Shown here: one piece after another, positions 19,941 through 32,896 of the stretch
Numbering within the stretch: the first letter of the stretch is position 1
Layout of the letters: each line of letters begins with the position of its first letter
Assembly (NCBI RefSeq): GCF_030758615.1
Contig: NZ_CP132381.1
Span: 62,001 to 126,000, forward strand
Length of the DNA stretch: 64,000 bases
Source of the DNA: Gilliamella apis
Lineage (GTDB): Bacteria; Pseudomonadota; Gammaproteobacteria; Enterobacterales; Orbaceae
Reading direction: 5' to 3'
Position numbers and translations under genes: made by a program
The notes under the pieces: model-generated
Database searches by the model: none
The model's input: only the letters and a program-made list of their open reading frames with translations
Told to the model about the DNA's origin: nothing

Positions 19941-20231
19941 TTATTTTGCCAGGTAACGACACAAATAAGCTGTTGGTTCTGATACCTGAACATCGAATTT
20001 GCTTTCTTTAGCAATATGAAAAACTTGGCCAGCTTCAAATATTTGCCAATCATTTGCTGTAGGCAATAACACTTTAAGTGAACCGGTTATGACGGTCATT
20101 TCCTCTGGATTATCAGTATTAAAAATATATTCACCTGGTAACATCACACCAACAGAGACTTTACCGGTAGAACCATTTTCAAAGCCGATAGATTTCACTT
20201 TCCCTTCAAAATAATCATTAACTTTCAACAT
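19941..20231 (-). CDS. ppnP: Pyrimidine/purine nucleoside phosphorylase
   Basis: 96 residues, a single cupin fold matching E. coli PpnP (YaiE, 94 residues) from start to end: [27 protein letters not shown], then [11 protein letters not shown], then [10 protein letters not shown] and [10 protein letters not shown]. The family splits nucleosides with phosphate into base and ribose-1-phosphate. Upstream GGGGG provides a ribosome site. It is divergent from slyD across 274 bases and appears to be transcribed alone. Confidence 0.93.
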   Translation of the reverse strand: MLKVNDYFEGKVKSIGFENGSTGKVSVGVMLPGEYIFNTDNPEEMTVITGSLKVLLPTANDWQIFEAGQVFHIAKESKFDVQVSEPTAYLCRYLAK

Positions 20232-20505
20232 AAAATCCCCCTTTTCTCACTATTTTTAGTCATTAGCAATAATTTAATATTAGCTACAATAAAATACTGT
20301 GTAAAATTCACGCTATCAGCTTAATTGATTTCAACTAGCTATCCAACTATTATTTACCAATTAAAATCGGTCTCTTGAAACAAAAGTACTTCACAAAATA
20401 AAACATTAGCAAAACTTGTTAAAATACGAAAAAATAGCATACAGATGGATTTTTTTCCGTTAAAATCTAACACTATTTGCTCAGTAACAGTTTGTTGGAG
20501 AAAAC

Positions 20506-21078
20506 ATGAAAATAGCAAAAAACACAGTGGTAAGTTTAGCATATCAAGTTCGTACTAAAGATGGTGTTTTAGTTGATGAAGCAACAACAGTTGCACCGCT
20601 CGAATATCTACATGGTGCAGGAAACTTATTACAAGATCTTGAAAATTCCTTAGAAGGCCATCAAGTTGGTGATAAATTTGACGTTGAACTAGTTAATCCT
20701 TATGGAGATTTTAATGATGCACTAGTACAAAATGTGCCACGTGACGTTTTTGTTGGTGTTGACGAACTTGAAGTCGGTATGCGTTTTTTTGCTGACACTG
20801 ATCAAGGCTCTTTACCTGTTGAAATTACTGCAATTGATGGCGATAGTGTAACTATCGATGGAAATCATATGCTGGCAGGCCAAGATCTGAATTTCAATGT
20901 CGAAGTATTGGCAATTCGTGAAGCAACACCAGATGAAATATCGCATGGACATATTCATGGTGCACACGGTCACGACCACGGGCATGGTGGCTGCGGTTGT
21001 GGCGGACATGATCATGATGAAGATGAAGAAGAAAGCGGTTGTTGTGGCGGTGGTCACGGCGGATGTGGCTGTCATTAA
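20506..21078 (+). CDS. slyD: FKBP-type peptidyl-prolyl isomerase and nickel chaperone SlyD
   Basis: 190 residues. The FKBP domain occupies residues 1-70 and 125-140 with an inserted chaperone flap between (about 70-125, EVGMRFFADTDQGSLPVEIT). The C-terminal tail from about residue 144 is very rich in His, Cys, Gly and acidic residues and ends GGCGCH, the metal-binding tail that delivers nickel to hydrogenase or urease in E. coli and H. pylori. No nickel enzyme genes are in the window. GGAG precedes the ATG, and a terminator follows. SlyD is the usual host factor for phage phiX174 lysis. Confidence 0.95.
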   Translation: MKIAKNTVVSLAYQVRTKDGVLVDEATTVAPLEYLHGAGNLLQDLENSLEGHQVGDKFDVELVNPYGDFNDALVQNVPRDVFVGVDELEVGMRFFADTDQGSLPVEITAIDGDSVTIDGNHMLAGQDLNFNVEVLAIREATPDEISHGHIHGAHGHDHGHGGCGCGGHDHDEDEEESGCCGGGHGGCGCH

Positions 21079-21100
21079 TTTTCGAATAAATAACCAGTTA

Positions 21101-21125
21101 AAAAGCGCTAACAAGCGCTTTTTTT
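21101..21125 (+). terminator. Terminator after slyD
   Basis: AAAAGCGCT, loop AACA, AGCGCTTTT and a further TTT: a textbook GC-rich intrinsic terminator 23 bases after the slyD stop. Confidence 0.92.
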
Positions 21126-21244
21126 ATTTGCTGTAAAAATAATTTCATTACTGCGAGCTAGTTCACAACGTTATATATCTCTACTTATTATTTTTCACAA
21201 GATAGCTAATAATCGCATTTTGTGTGAATAACAAGAATCCAATT

Positions 21245-21916
21245 ATGTCAGAAAAAAAAACCACCTTAATGCCTCGAGAAAAATTATTACTATTTGGTGT
21301 CGAAACACTATCTGATGCGGAATTACTCGCTCTTTTCTTACGCACAGGTATACGTAATTTACCTGTCCTAGATTTATCGCAAAAGTTATTAAATGAATTT
21401 GGCTCATTTTATCATTTAATAAATGCTAGCCACGACGAATTTTGTAAAAAGCAAGGTCTTGGAACAGCAAAATATACTCAGTTAAAAGCAGTTGTTGAAC
21501 TTTCTAATCGTTATTTGAAAGTTAAAATAAGCCATGAAAATTACTTAACATCGCCAAGCTTGACCCATCATTACCTAGCTAGTCGCTTAATGGATAAAGA
21601 TCGTGAAATTTTTATGGTGATATTTTTAGACAATCAGCATCATGTTATTACTTCTGAAGAGATGTTTGTTGGAACCTATAATTGTGTAGAGGTTCATCCA
21701 AGAGAAGTAGCTAGACGGGCATTACAACACAATGCAGCAGCATTAATTTTAGCTCATAATCATCCATCAGGATTGGCTGAACCAAGTCAAGCTGATCGGA
21801 TATTAACAAAGAAAATTGAACAAGTTTGTGAATTAATAGATGTTCGCATTGTTGATCACCTTGTGATTGGTAAGGGAGAGTACGTTTCTTTTGCAGAACG
21901 AGGATGGATTTTATAA
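21245..21916 (+). CDS. radC: RadC family JAMM-domain protein
   Basis: 223 residues from ATG 21245 (E. coli RadC 222). An N-terminal helix-hairpin-helix-like region (MPREKLLLFGVETLSDAELLALFLRTG) is followed by the JAB/MPN domain with LAHNHPSG and a downstream aspartate (QAD), the zinc-metalloprotease-like motif. The early claim of a DNA-repair role has not held up, and the biochemical function is unknown. A GTG at 21224 would add seven poorly supported residues. It is followed by slyX after 49 bases. Confidence 0.92.
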   Translation: MSEKKTTLMPREKLLLFGVETLSDAELLALFLRTGIRNLPVLDLSQKLLNEFGSFYHLINASHDEFCKKQGLGTAKYTQLKAVVELSNRYLKVKISHENYLTSPSLTHHYLASRLMDKDREIFMVIFLDNQHHVITSEEMFVGTYNCVEVHPREVARRALQHNAAALILAHNHPSGLAEPSQADRILTKKIEQVCELIDVRIVDHLVIGKGEYVSFAERGWIL

Positions 21917-21965
21917 TTACTTTTACTTACAATATAAAATTACTAAACCAATTAATGAATAAACT

Positions 21966-22169
21966 ATGAACCAACAACTGGAATTATTAGAAACTAAAGT
22001 CGCATTCCAAGAAATGACCATTGAGGAACTCAATCAAATGGTTATTAATCTTCAAGCAGATATCAGCAAACTTAAAGAACAATTAATGTTATTGTCACAA
22101 AAGTTACAAGCTACACAAACCTCAAATATTGCTAATTTATCAGAAGAAACTCCGCCTCCTCACTATTAA
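21966..22169 (+). CDS. slyX: SlyX family protein
   Basis: 67 residues (E. coli SlyX 72). It is almost entirely a predicted coiled coil (residues 1-52, [22 protein letters not shown]), ending in a proline-rich PPPHY tail characteristic of the family. The function is unknown; it is named for its place next to slyD, and slyD lies two genes upstream here too. The ribosome site is weak. Confidence 0.88.
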   Translation: MNQQLELLETKVAFQEMTIEELNQMVINLQADISKLKEQLMLLSQKLQATQTSNIANLSEETPPPHY

Positions 22170-22202
22170 CTACGAGTTTAATAATTCGAGGGACTCTAAA
22201 AT

Positions 22203-23072
22203 CTACTTTTTACCAATAAAATTATACCCTCGATAAGAAAGCAGAGAAATTAAAATCAAGAAGCAACCAACCCATTTTGTCCATGGCATAGGTTCCAAAT
22301 AAACAATTACGCCAGCCAAAGTTGTAAATACAGGCTCTAAAATCATGATTATTGCTGCATTGCTTACAGGTACGTATTTCTGTCCAACAAATTGCAAAGC
22401 AAATCGTAAAATTGTAGCAATAACAATACTAACGATAAGCCACATTAAAGTGATTAAACTGATGCTTGACGGCCAACTCTCAGTAAATACAGATATAATT
22501 AGGCTTGCCGTGCCAGTACAAAGCATTTGTACACAAATTAATGGCAAAATTGCTATTTTTTGGACTAATCGACTATTAAAAACAAAAAATATTGCTTGAG
22601 CTAATGCAGAAATTAAAAACCAGAGTTGATTAACATTTAAATGCCAACCATTTGATAAAGACAAAAAAGCAAGACCAACAATAGCAATCGGTAATGAGAG
22701 CCAAAATATAACTAATCGCCTTTCTCTAAAAAAGAACCAACCAACAATTGGAGCCATTAACACCGATAAACTCATAATAAAAGAGCCTTCACCTAATTGT
22801 CCGCCAATACTTATTGCTAATATCCATAAAATAACATTAGTTGATTGCAAACAGCCAGTTATTATTGCTTTAGGTAAATGTGTAAGATTGATTCGTTGTT
22901 TAGTACTTAAACAGACTACAAATAAAATAATAGAGGAAGAGAGAAATCACAATCCCATAAAAGCTAAAGGAGGCATTTCTAAAATTGCTTCTTTTGAAGA
23001 AACTCAACCAACTGCAGCTAACATAGTAACTAGTACTAAAATCCATTCGCCATTTCGTTTAACATTAATCAT
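22203..23072 (-). pseudogene. DMT superfamily (EamA-like) permease with two in-frame TGA stops
   Basis: Read from ATG 23072 the frame is 290 codons, the exact size of a 10-helix EamA/RhaT drug/metabolite transporter, and stays in phase throughout. TGA interrupts it at codon 23 (23004-23006, after MLAAVG, where the family usually has Trp) and codon 42 (22947-22949, in MGL-x-FL, where Arg is usual). Downstream the transporter is intact: 215 residues with about seven hydrophobic helices ending RGYNFIGKK. Both stops are one transition away from a sense codon (TGG or CGA). An internal start at 22850 could yield a truncated protein, but it would lack three helices. The substrate is unknown. Confidence 0.75.
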
Positions 23073-23235
23073 CTTACTACTACTTTACTTAAAACTAGTT
23101 TGATAATATTAAAACTATAATTTAACTGAGAAAATATCAACAATAACTTATATTAAGTTTTAAAAATGATATAAAAAAAGACTTATATGTGATAATTAAA
23201 TAAAAATACTCAAATTGGTAATATCTAGATAATAA

Positions 23236-23259
23236 AAAACCGGCCATTTAGCCGGTTTT
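23236..23259 (-). terminator. Terminator of the alpha ribosomal operon
   Basis: On the minus strand AAAACCGGC, loop TAAATG, GCCGGTTTT and further Ts to TTTTTTATT lie 19 bases after the rplQ stop. A strong intrinsic terminator closing the ribosomal block. Confidence 0.93.
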
Positions 23260-23277
23260 AGTTTAAGCTTTAATTAT

Positions 23278-23664
23278 TTATTCAGCTGCTGCTTCTGCTT
23301 CTACTGCAGGGCGATCAACTAATTCAATATAAGCCATTGGAGCATTATCTCCATCACGGAAACCACATTTTAAAATGCGAACATAACCACCTGGACGGGT
23401 AGCAAAACGTGGACCTAAATCTGAAAATAATTTTTTTACTGTATCTTTATCACGGATACGAGCGAAAGCCAGACGGCGATTAGCTACGCTATCGCTTTTA
23501 GCTAACGTAATTAACGGCTCAACGACACGACGCAACTCTTTTGCTTTAGGCAATGTTGTTTTGATAATTTCATGTTCAACTAATGAACTTGTCATATTAC
23601 GAAACATCGCTTGACGATGGCTGCTATTTCGGTTCAGTTGACGACCACTTTTACGATGGCGCAT
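23278..23664 (-). CDS. rplQ: 50S ribosomal protein L17
   Basis: 128 residues (E. coli 127), bL17, beginning [20 protein letters not shown], the conserved rRNA-contacting segment, and ending in an acidic EAEAAAE tail. It sits near the polypeptide exit tunnel of the large subunit. It is the last gene of the alpha operon, 29 bases after rpoA and directly before the operon terminator. Confidence 0.98.
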   Translation of the reverse strand: MRHRKSGRQLNRNSSHRQAMFRNMTSSLVEHEIIKTTLPKAKELRRVVEPLITLAKSDSVANRRLAFARIRDKDTVKKLFSDLGPRFATRPGGYVRILKCGFRDGDNAPMAYIELVDRPAVEAEAAAE

Positions 23665-23693
23665 AACTTTATCCTTCTTATATAAATTTTATC

Positions 23694-24683
23694 TTAGTCT
23701 TCAACAATACTTGCTGGTGGCCAATTCTCAAGACGCATGCCTAAAGATAAACCACGAGATGCGAGCACATCCTTAATTTCAGTAAGAGATTTTTTACCAA
23801 GATTAGGGGTTTTAAGTAACTCAACTTCGGTACGTTGCACTAAATCACCAATATAATGAACTGCTTCTGCTTTTAAGCAATTAGCAGACCGAACAGTTAA
23901 TTCCAAGTCATCTACTGGACGTAAAAGAATTGGATCAAATTCCGGTTTATCTTCTTTGACTTCTGGTTGACGTACATCACGTAAATCAACAAAAGCTTCA
24001 AGTTGTTCAGCCAAAATAGTAGATGCACGACGAATAGATTCTTCTGGATCGATAGTACCATTAGTTTCCATATCGATAACAAGTTTATCTAAGTCGGTAC
24101 GTTGTTCCACACGAGCAGCATCGACAGAATAGGCAATACGCTCAACTGGACTATAACATGCATCAACTAATAGACGACCGATAGGTCGCTCTTCATCTTC
24201 TGACTTAACTCGAGCAGAAGCAGGGACATAACCACGTCCTCGTTGTACACGAATACGCATACTAATTGAAGCATTGGCATCAGTAAGATGACAAATTACT
24301 AAATCAGGATTAACAATTTCAACATCACCATCATGAGTGATATCTGATGCAGTTACAGCACCAACGCCTGATTTATTTAAAGTCAGCATAACATCATCTT
24401 TGGTATGTACACGAACCGCTAATTTTTTCAAATTAAGCAGAATATCAAGCACATCTTCTTGAACGCCTTCTTTAGTACTATACTCATGCAGAACACCGTC
24501 AATTTCAACTTCGGTCACTGCATATCCCGGCATAGATGATAATAAAATGCGGCGTAGTGCATTACCTAAAGTATGTCCAAAACCACGCTCAAGTGGCTCT
24601 AAAGTCACTTTCGCATGAGTTGGGCTGTATTGAACAACGTCAACTAGGTGAGGTTTTAAAAACTCTGTTACAGAACCCTGCAT
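23694..24683 (-). CDS. rpoA: RNA polymerase alpha subunit
   Basis: 329 residues, identical in length to E. coli. The N-terminal domain (to about residue 235) dimerises and nucleates core assembly ([16 protein letters not shown]). The C-terminal domain (from about 250) contains [25 protein letters not shown] residues, including the arginine that reads UP elements and contacts CRP. The conserved CTD implies normal CRP-dependent activation, relevant to the CRP-like sites in this window. Confidence 0.98.
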   Translation of the reverse strand: MQGSVTEFLKPHLVDVVQYSPTHAKVTLEPLERGFGHTLGNALRRILLSSMPGYAVTEVEIDGVLHEYSTKEGVQEDVLDILLNLKKLAVRVHTKDDVMLTLNKSGVGAVTASDITHDGDVEIVNPDLVICHLTDANASISMRIRVQRGRGYVPASARVKSEDEERPIGRLLVDACYSPVERIAYSVDAARVEQRTDLDKLVIDMETNGTIDPEESIRRASTILAEQLEAFVDLRDVRQPEVKEDKPEFDPILLRPVDDLELTVRSANCLKAEAVHYIGDLVQRTEVELLKTPNLGKKSLTEIKDVLASRGLSLGMRLENWPPASIVED

Positions 24684-24708
24684 TATGTCCTCTCTTAAGT
24701 GCTAAACT

Positions 24709-25347
<639 letters not shown>

Positions 25348-25375
25348 CTATAAACATTCAATGTTTAATAAAAAA

Positions 25376-25764
<389 letters not shown>

Positions 25765-25779
25765 TTATTATCACCTCAA

Positions 25780-26136
25780 TTATTTCTTGATTGGCTTACG
25801 CGGTCCCTTACGGGTACGAGCGTTAGTCTTAGTGCGTTGACCACGGACAGGAAGTCCACGACGATGACGCACACCACGATAACAACCAAGGTCTAATAAA
25901 CGCTTGATACTCATAGTTACTTCACGACGTAAATCACCTTCAACAGTGAATTTAGCGACTTGTTCGCGTAACTGTTCAATCTGATCTTCAGATAGTTCTC
26001 TGATCTTAACATTTTCAGGAATACCCGCTTCAGCACAAATTGTCTTTGCACGAGTACTACCGATACCATAAATTGCTTGTAACGCAATCACAGTATGTTG
26101 TTGATCAGGAATGTTAATGCCTGCTATACGGGCCAC
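25780..26136 (-). CDS. rpsM: 30S ribosomal protein S13
   Basis: 118 residues, uS13, in the head of the small subunit contacting the P-site tRNA and L5. [14 protein letters not shown] opens it, the helix-two-turn-helix follows, and [21 protein letters not shown] is the tRNA-contacting tail. First gene of the alpha operon; GGAG lies seven bases upstream. It follows a structured leader, so S4 autoregulation is plausible. Confidence 0.98.
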   Translation of the reverse strand: MARIAGINIPDQQHTVIALQAIYGIGSTRAKTICAEAGIPENVKIRELSEDQIEQLREQVAKFTVEGDLRREVTMSIKRLLDLGCYRGVRHRRGLPVRGQRTKTNARTRKGPRKPIKK

Positions 26137-26165
26137 TATGCACTCCTTTATTGTTAATGTTCAGC

Positions 26166-26216
26166 AGATCCACCATACTGAAAAGCCCGTTTTCAGGATA
26201 CTCAAACGATGGATCT
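26166..26216 (-). ncRNA. Alpha-operon leader structure (probable S4 autoregulatory element)
   Basis: On the minus strand, just upstream of rpsM, AGATCCA (26210-26216) pairs with TGGATCT (26166-26172), enclosing a hairpin CTGAAAA-CGGGC-TTTTCAG (26178-26196). The nested structure occupies the place of the S4-binding pseudoknot in E. coli. I cannot confirm the pseudoknot pairing by eye. Confidence 0.5.
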
Positions 26217-26232
26217 ACAAAAAAATTTTTTA

Positions 26233-26253
26233 GGCTGGCTATTCTAGCCAGCT
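26233..26253 (-). terminator. Hairpin terminator between rpmJ and rpsM
   Basis: Minus strand GCTGGCTA-GAA-TAGCCAGC forms a perfect 8-bp stem, followed by CC, then AAAAAATTTTTTT. It separates the spc and alpha operons, which suggests the alpha genes have their own promoter or are reached only by read-through. Confidence 0.7.
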
Positions 26254-26309
26254 TTACTATACTTTGGCAAGTAAAATATGCAAAAGTTCAACTTTACAGT
26301 TAAATAATA

Positions 26310-26423
26310 TTAACCTTGACGTTGTTTATGTTTACCTTCAATGCAAATAACACGAACGATGCCATTGCGTTTGATGATTTTACAATTTCTGCATAATTTC
26401 TTGACTGAAGCACGAACTTTCAT
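26310..26423 (-). CDS. rpmJ: 50S ribosomal protein L36
   Basis: 37 residues: [20 protein letters not shown], then [17 protein letters not shown]. This is the zinc-ribbon (C+) form of bL36 with ligands Cys11, Cys14, Cys27 and His32. GGAG lies upstream of the ATG. Last gene of the spc operon, 26 bases after secY. Confidence 0.96.
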   Translation of the reverse strand: MKVRASVKKLCRNCKIIKRNGIVRVICIEGKHKQRQG

Positions 26424-26449
26424 TTTTTTCTCCGTAACTTCTGGCTAAC

Positions 26450-27787
26450 TTATCGGCCGTAGCCTTTAAGATTCGCTTTCTTTAACACTGACTCATAACG
26501 ATTTGGCATCATTAAAGTCTGTACTTGTGCCATAAAATCCATGATTACAACAACTACAATTAATAATGATGTTCCACCAAATTGAACTGGAACTTTCATT
26601 GCACTTGTCATAAACATTGGTACCAAACATACAAGAGTAATGTAAATAGCGCCAATTAGCGTTAAACGAGTCATTACTTTGTCAATATACTTCGATGTTT
26701 GTTCGCCTGGACGGATACCTGGAATAAATGCACCAGATTTCTTTAACTGATCTGCTGTTTCTCTAGGATTGAAAACCAATGCTGTGTAGAAGAAACAGAA
26801 GAAAATAATCGCTGCTGCAAAAAAGATTATGTATAACGGTTGATCATGAGAAAAATATTGTCCAACAAGAACAAAGATATATCTCCATCCTTCACCATTT
26901 CCTTGGAACCAAGAAGCCATCATTGATGGTAACATAATAATTGTTGAAGCAAATATTGCAGGAATAACACCTGCCATATTAATCTTCAATGGTAAATGTG
27001 TACTTTGTGCGGCATACACACGACGGCCTTGCTGTCTTTGTGCATAATTAACAACGATACGTCGTTGACCACGTTCAACAAAAACAACAAAGTAAGTCAC
27101 ACCAACCACTAATGCTGCAACGACTAATAATAAAATCGGATGCAATGAACCAGAACGAGCTTGTTCAATTGTTTCATATATTGCATGAGGAAGACTTGCC
27201 ACAATACCAGCAAAGATAATGATAGAAATACCATTACCTACACCGCGTTCCGTGATTTGCTCACCCAACCACATAAGAAACATAGTGCCAGTAACTAAGC
27301 TAATCGATGCAATAAAATAGAAAGAAAATCCTGGGTTAATCACAACATGACTGTAACCAGGAATATTCGGTAAACCAGTCGCAATACCAACCGCTTGTAC
27401 AATCGCTAAAGCTAATGTGCCATAACGGGTGTACTGACTGATTTTTTTACGACCTGATTCACCTTCTTTCTTCAATTCTGCTAGTTTAGGGTTAATTGCC
27501 GTTAATAACTGCACAATAATAGATGAAGAAATATAAGGCATTATCCCTAAAGCAAAAATTGAAGCACGGCTTAAAGCACCACCAGAGAACATATTGAACA
27601 TACCAACAATACCATTAGATGATGATTGTAGTAAGTCCGATAACGCTTTAGTATCAATACCAGGAACCGGAACGTAAGAACCAAGACGGAAAACAATAAG
27701 CGCTAAAAGCACAAATAATAAACGTCTTTTAAGCTCACCACTACCGCCTCGTGTGCTTTGAAAATCTAATCCTGGTTGCTTTGCCAT
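26450..27787 (-). CDS. secY: Protein translocase channel subunit SecY
   Basis: 445 residues (E. coli 443) with ten membrane helices. SecY with SecE and SecG forms the inner-membrane channel for secreted and membrane proteins. Landmarks are the N-terminal [27 protein letters not shown], the plug region after [27 protein letters not shown], and the ribosome/SecA-contacting loops [11 protein letters not shown] and [17 protein letters not shown]. Embedded in the spc operon between rplO and rpmJ, the standard gammaproteobacterial position. Confidence 0.98.
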   Translation of the reverse strand: MAKQPGLDFQSTRGGSGELKRRLLFVLLALIVFRLGSYVPVPGIDTKALSDLLQSSSNGIVGMFNMFSGGALSRASIFALGIMPYISSSIIVQLLTAINPKLAELKKEGESGRKKISQYTRYGTLALAIVQAVGIATGLPNIPGYSHVVINPGFSFYFIASISLVTGTMFLMWLGEQITERGVGNGISIIIFAGIVASLPHAIYETIEQARSGSLHPILLLVVAALVVGVTYFVVFVERGQRRIVVNYAQRQQGRRVYAAQSTHLPLKINMAGVIPAIFASTIIMLPSMMASWFQGNGEGWRYIFVLVGQYFSHDQPLYIIFFAAAIIFFCFFYTALVFNPRETADQLKKSGAFIPGIRPGEQTSKYIDKVMTRLTLIGAIYITLVCLVPMFMTSAMKVPVQFGGTSLLIVVVVIMDFMAQVQTLMMPNRYESVLKKANLKGYGR

Positions 27788-27795
27788 CTTTCTAA

Positions 27796-28230
27796 TTATT
27801 CCTCAATTTTTCCGCCAGCAGCTTCAATTGCAGCTTTAGCACCTTTAGTTACTCGAATACCACGAACTGTTACTGGTTTAGTCACTTCTCCAGATAACAT
27901 AATTTTTGCATATTCGATTTGTGAATTAATCACATTAGCAACTTTCAAGCTATTTAGGTCAACAATATCACCTTCAACTTTCATTAAATCAGAAAGACGA
28001 ACTTGTGCTGTTACCATAGCTTTACGTGAGGTAAAACCAAATTTTGGTAAACGACGATATAAAGGCATTTGACCGCCTTCGAAGCCACGACGAACGCCGC
28101 CACCTGAACGTGATTTTTGACCTTTAACACCACGAGTACCTGTTTTACCTAGTCCTGAACCGATTCCTCGGCCCACGCGCTTAGATGCATGCTTTGAACC
28201 TTCAGCAGGAGATAAAGTATTTAAACGCAT
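27796..28230 (-). CDS. rplO: 50S ribosomal protein L15
   Basis: 144 residues, the E. coli length. uL15 has a long glycine- and arginine-rich N-terminal extension ([18 protein letters not shown]) that threads into 23S rRNA and a globular C-terminal domain. It starts five bases after the rpmD stop and ends eight bases before secY, consistent with tight coupling in the spc operon. Confidence 0.98.
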   Translation of the reverse strand: MRLNTLSPAEGSKHASKRVGRGIGSGLGKTGTRGVKGQKSRSGGGVRRGFEGGQMPLYRRLPKFGFTSRKAMVTAQVRLSDLMKVEGDIVDLNSLKVANVINSQIEYAKIMLSGEVTKPVTVRGIRVTKGAKAAIEAAGGKIEE

Positions 28231-28235
28231 TACTA

Positions 28236-28415
28236 TTACTCCTCAACTTTAACCATGTAATAAACTTGGTTTACCATACCGCGGATTGCAGGTGTATCTT
28301 CACGTTCAACAGTATGACCAATACGACGTAATCCTAAACCAACTAACGTTGCTTTATGCTTCGGTAGACGGCCAATAGAACTACGAGTTTGTGTAATTTT
28401 AATTGTCTTTGCCAT
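28236..28415 (-). CDS. rpmD: 50S ribosomal protein L30
   Basis: 59 residues beginning [20 protein letters not shown] and ending YYMVKVEE, the size and pattern of bacterial uL30. It lies between rpsE (6 bases upstream) and rplO. GGGG in the rpsE stop region serves as the ribosome site. Confidence 0.97.
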   Translation of the reverse strand: MAKTIKITQTRSSIGRLPKHKATLVGLGLRRIGHTVEREDTPAIRGMVNQVYYMVKVEE

Positions 28416-28421
28416 GGCTAA

Positions 28422-28931
<510 letters not shown>

Positions 28932-28936
28932 CTACC

Positions 28937-29290
28937 TTAGAACTGTAGGCCAGCTTCGCGAGCAGCATCTGCTAGCGCCTGAACTCGACCATGATATTGG
29001 AAACCTGAACGATCAAAAGAAACTTCTTTGATATCTTTCGCTAATGCGCGTTCTGCAATTGCTTTACCAACTGCTGCTGCTGCATCTTTGTTTCCAGTGT
29101 ATTTTAAACTTTCACTGATAGCTTTTTCTAATGTTGAAGCCGCTGCCAGTACTTCTGATCCGTTTGGTGCGATAATCTGCGCATAAATATGACGCGGAGT
29201 ACGGTGAACTACCAAGCGAGTTGCAAGTAGTTCTTGCATCTTACGACGCGCTTTAGTTGCACGACGGATACGAGCTGATTTCTTATCCAT
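28937..29290 (-). CDS. rplR: 50S ribosomal protein L18
   Basis: 117 residues, the E. coli length. uL18 binds 5S rRNA with L5 and L25 and helps anchor the central protuberance. Basic N-terminus [18 protein letters not shown] and conserved C-terminus [24 protein letters not shown]. In the spc operon after rplF. Confidence 0.98.
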   Translation of the reverse strand: MDKKSARIRRATKARRKMQELLATRLVVHRTPRHIYAQIIAPNGSEVLAAASTLEKAISESLKYTGNKDAAAAVGKAIAERALAKDIKEVSFDRSGFQYHGRVQALADAAREAGLQF

Positions 29291-29299
29291 AGTGTTACC

Positions 29300-29833
29300 T
29301 TACTTTTTCTTAGCTTCTTTAGTACGCACAACTTCATCTGCGTAACGAACACCTTTACCTTTATAAGGTTCAGGACGACGATAAGCACGGATATCAGCAG
29401 CTACTTGTCCAATTAACTGTTTATCAGCACTTTTCAGAACGATTTCAGTTTGAGAAGGACATTCAGCTGTTACACCTGCAGGTAATTCATGATCAATTGG
29501 ATGTGAATAACCAAGAGATAAACCAATTGTATTACCTTTAACTTGTGCACGATAACCGACACCAACTAGCTGAAGTTTTTTAGTAAAACCTTCAGTAACA
29601 CCAATAACCATTGCATTAATCAATGCGCGAGCAGTACCTGCTTGAGCCCAAGCGTCAGCAAAACCGTCACGAGGCGCAAATGTAATTTGGCCTTCTTCTT
29701 GATTAATAACAACAGCTTTATTTATTTCACGAGATAACTCGCCATTTTTACCTTTAATCGTAATTACCTGACCATTGAGTTTTACCTCTACGCCCGCAGG
29801 AACAACGACAGGTGCTTTTGCAACACGAGACAT
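29300..29833 (-). CDS. rplF: 50S ribosomal protein L6
   Basis: 177 residues, as in E. coli. uL6 has two related domains and sits near the factor-binding site and sarcin-ricin loop. The second domain holds [24 protein letters not shown], and the C-terminus has [18 protein letters not shown]. Between rpsH and rplR. Confidence 0.98.
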   Translation of the reverse strand: MSRVAKAPVVVPAGVEVKLNGQVITIKGKNGELSREINKAVVINQEEGQITFAPRDGFADAWAQAGTARALINAMVIGVTEGFTKKLQLVGVGYRAQVKGNTIGLSLGYSHPIDHELPAGVTAECPSQTEIVLKSADKQLIGQVAADIRAYRRPEPYKGKGVRYADEVVRTKEAKKK

Positions 29834-29844
29834 TTTTTTCTCCC

Positions 29845-30237
<393 letters not shown>

Positions 30238-30254
30238 CTATAACACTCCCCTGA

Positions 30255-30560
30255 TTACCAACTTGCCTTTTTAAGACCAGGAATCTCACCACGCATGGCT
30301 GATTCACGAACCTTAATACGGCTTAAACCAAACTTACGAAGGACGCCATGAGGACGACCGGTTTGACGACAACGACGACGTTGACGTGATGGACTAGAAT
30401 CACGAGGAAGCGTTTGCAATTTAAGCACTGCATTCCAACGATCTTCATCTGATGCATTAAGATCAGAGATAATCGCTTTTAATTCTTGACGCTTTGCAAA
30501 ATATTTTTCTGCTAGCTTTACGCGTTTCTTATCGCGTTCAATCATTGATTGTTTAGCCAT
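30255..30560 (-). CDS. rpsN: 30S ribosomal protein S14
   Basis: 101 residues, the long zinc-free type: the CxxC pairs of the short type are absent and only one cysteine is present ([12 protein letters not shown]). uS14 sits in the head of the small subunit. The C-terminus [28 protein letters not shown] residues are conserved. Between rplE and rpsH. Confidence 0.98.
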   Translation of the reverse strand: MAKQSMIERDKKRVKLAEKYFAKRQELKAIISDLNASDEDRWNAVLKLQTLPRDSSPSRQRRRCRQTGRPHGVLRKFGLSRIKVRESAMRGEIPGLKKASW

Positions 30561-30571
30561 TATGCCCTACC

Positions 30572-31111
30572 TTACTTACGAAATGGGAAGTTAAAGGCAG
30601 ATAATAAAGCTCGGCCTTCTTCATCAGATTGTGCAGTTGTTGTGATAGTGATATCTAAACCACGAACACGATCAACTTTATCATAATCGATTTCAGGGAA
30701 AACGATTTGTTCACGAACACCCATGCTATAGTTACCACGACCATCGAAAGATTTTGCGCTTAAACCACGAAAATCTCGAGTACGAGGAAGAGCAATATAA
30801 ACTAGACGTTCAAAAAATTCCCACATACGTTCGCCACGTAAAGTGACTTTACAACCAATAGGATACCCTTGACGGATTTTAAAACCAGCAACTGATTTGC
30901 GTGCTTTAGTGACTAGTGGTTTTTGACCACTGATTGCTGCTAAATCTGCAACAGCATTATCTAATAATTTCTTATCAGTAATTGCTTCACCCACACCCAT
31001 ATTCAAGGTGATCTTTTCGATCCGAGGGACTTGCATGACAGATTTGTAGCCAAACTGTTCTTGCAGTTTATTTACTACCTGTGCTTTGTAGTAATCATGC
31101 AGTTTCGCCAT
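30572..31111 (-). CDS. rplE: 50S ribosomal protein L5
   Basis: 179 residues, as in E. coli. uL5 binds 5S rRNA and contacts the P-site tRNA and S13. I chose ATG 31111 ([13 protein letters not shown]) because GGAG lies ten bases upstream and homology starts there; a start four codons earlier lacks support. Landmarks are [11 protein letters not shown] and [17 protein letters not shown]. Confidence 0.97.
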   Translation of the reverse strand: MAKLHDYYKAQVVNKLQEQFGYKSVMQVPRIEKITLNMGVGEAITDKKLLDNAVADLAAISGQKPLVTKARKSVAGFKIRQGYPIGCKVTLRGERMWEFFERLVYIALPRTRDFRGLSAKSFDGRGNYSMGVREQIVFPEIDYDKVDRVRGLDITITTTAQSDEEGRALLSAFNFPFRK

Positions 31112-31128
31112 CGTACACTCCAAATTAC

Positions 31129-31443
31129 TTAATTGATTAATTTATTAGTAGACTTATAAAAACGGACTTTTTTACCGTCTTCAAAACGAAAGCCTACGCG
31201 ATCTGCTTTGCCTGTATCAAGGTTAAAAATTGCTACGTTAGAAACGTTAATTGGCGCTTCCTTCTCAACAATTCCACCTTCTTGATTTAATGCAGGTACT
31301 GGTTTTTGGTGTTTTTTCACCAAATTGATACCTTCAACAATCACTTTACCAGTAGACAAAACACTTTTTACTTTACCGCGTTTACCTTTATCTTTACCGG
31401 CTAACACGATAACTTCATCTTCTCGACGGATTTTAGCTGCCAT
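31129..31443 (-). CDS. rplX: 50S ribosomal protein L24
   Basis: 104 residues, as in E. coli. uL24 starts large-subunit assembly and lies at the tunnel exit. The N-terminal KOW motif ([20 protein letters not shown]) binds 23S rRNA. It follows rplN by 10 bases and precedes rplE by 17. Confidence 0.98.
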   Translation of the reverse strand: MAAKIRREDEVIVLAGKDKGKRGKVKSVLSTGKVIVEGINLVKKHQKPVPALNQEGGIVEKEAPINVSNVAIFNLDTGKADRVGFRFEDGKKVRFYKSTNKLIN

Positions 31444-31453
31444 TACCCGCTCC

Positions 31454-31843
<390 letters not shown>

Positions 31844-31964
31844 TTAATTATTGTCTAATCTACCTTCATCCACCTCAACTACCATGGATAAGAATAGACA
31901 ACCAAAAACCCACTTACGTGAGGGCGCATAGTATAACACCACTCAAATGAAATGGATAGCATAA

Positions 31965-31990
31965 AATAAACGGCCGGTGAGCCGTTTATT
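31965..31990 (-). terminator. Terminator between S10 and spc operons
   Basis: Minus strand AATAAACGGC, loop TCACCG, GCCGTTTATT and TTATGC: a 10-bp stem 30 bases after the rpsQ stop. Downstream, TATACT at about 31931-31936 on the minus strand could be the -10 of a spc promoter, though I see no convincing -35. Confidence 0.75.
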
Positions 31991-32019
31991 ATATTATGTA
32001 CAGTTTTTAATCAAAAAGA

Positions 32020-32280
32020 TTAGCTAACTGCTTTTTCAACGATTCGAACAAGAGTCCAAGATTTGGTTTTTGATAATGGACGACACTCTTTAATTTCTAC
32101 AGTATCACCAATACCACACTCGTTGTTTTCATCATGTACATGCAATTTAGTCGTACGTTTAATGAACTTACCATATAACGGATGCTTCACTTTACGTTCA
32201 ATAGCTACAGTAATAGATTTATCCATTTTGTCGCTAATAACACGACCTTGCTGAGTACGAATTTTTACTTCAGTAGTCAT
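32020..32280 (-). CDS. rpsQ: 30S ribosomal protein S17
   Basis: 86 residues from ATG 32280 ([14 protein letters not shown]). uS17 is an OB-fold 16S-binding assembly protein. An upstream start three codons earlier would overlap rpmC, whereas 32280 leaves one base after the rpmC stop and matches the family start. [17 protein letters not shown] and the C-terminal [14 protein letters not shown] are typical. Last gene of the S10 operon. Confidence 0.97.
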   Translation of the reverse strand: MTTEVKIRTQQGRVISDKMDKSITVAIERKVKHPLYGKFIKRTTKLHVHDENNECGIGDTVEIKECRPLSKTKSWTLVRIVEKAVS

Positions 32281-32281
32281 A

Positions 32282-32473
32282 TTACGCACCCGCCTTCTCA
32301 GTTAATAACGTTTTAACTCGTGCAATATTACGACGCACTTGTTTTAACATATGAGTTTGTGTTAACTGACCTCCAGCTAATTGCATACGTAAGTTAAATT
32401 GCTCACGTAATAAATTAAGAAGTTCAGTATTTAACTCTTCAACGCTTTTTTCGCGTAGCTCTTTTGCTTTCAT
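32282..32473 (-). CDS. rpmC: 50S ribosomal protein L29
   Basis: 63 residues, as in E. coli. uL29 is a two-helix protein near the tunnel exit that helps bind trigger factor and [23 protein letters not shown] and the [11 protein letters not shown] motif are conserved. It begins at the base directly after the rplP stop. Confidence 0.98.
   Translation of the reverse strand: MKAKELREKSVEELNTELLNLLREQFNLRMQLAGGQLTQTHMLKQVRRNIARVKTLLTEKAGA

Positions 32474-32896
<423 letters not shown>

Noticed and set aside
20812..21136. Open frames on both strands across the slyD C-terminus
   Set aside because: They mirror the His/Cys/Gly-rich codons of the SlyD metal tail; slyD itself is full length and conserved.
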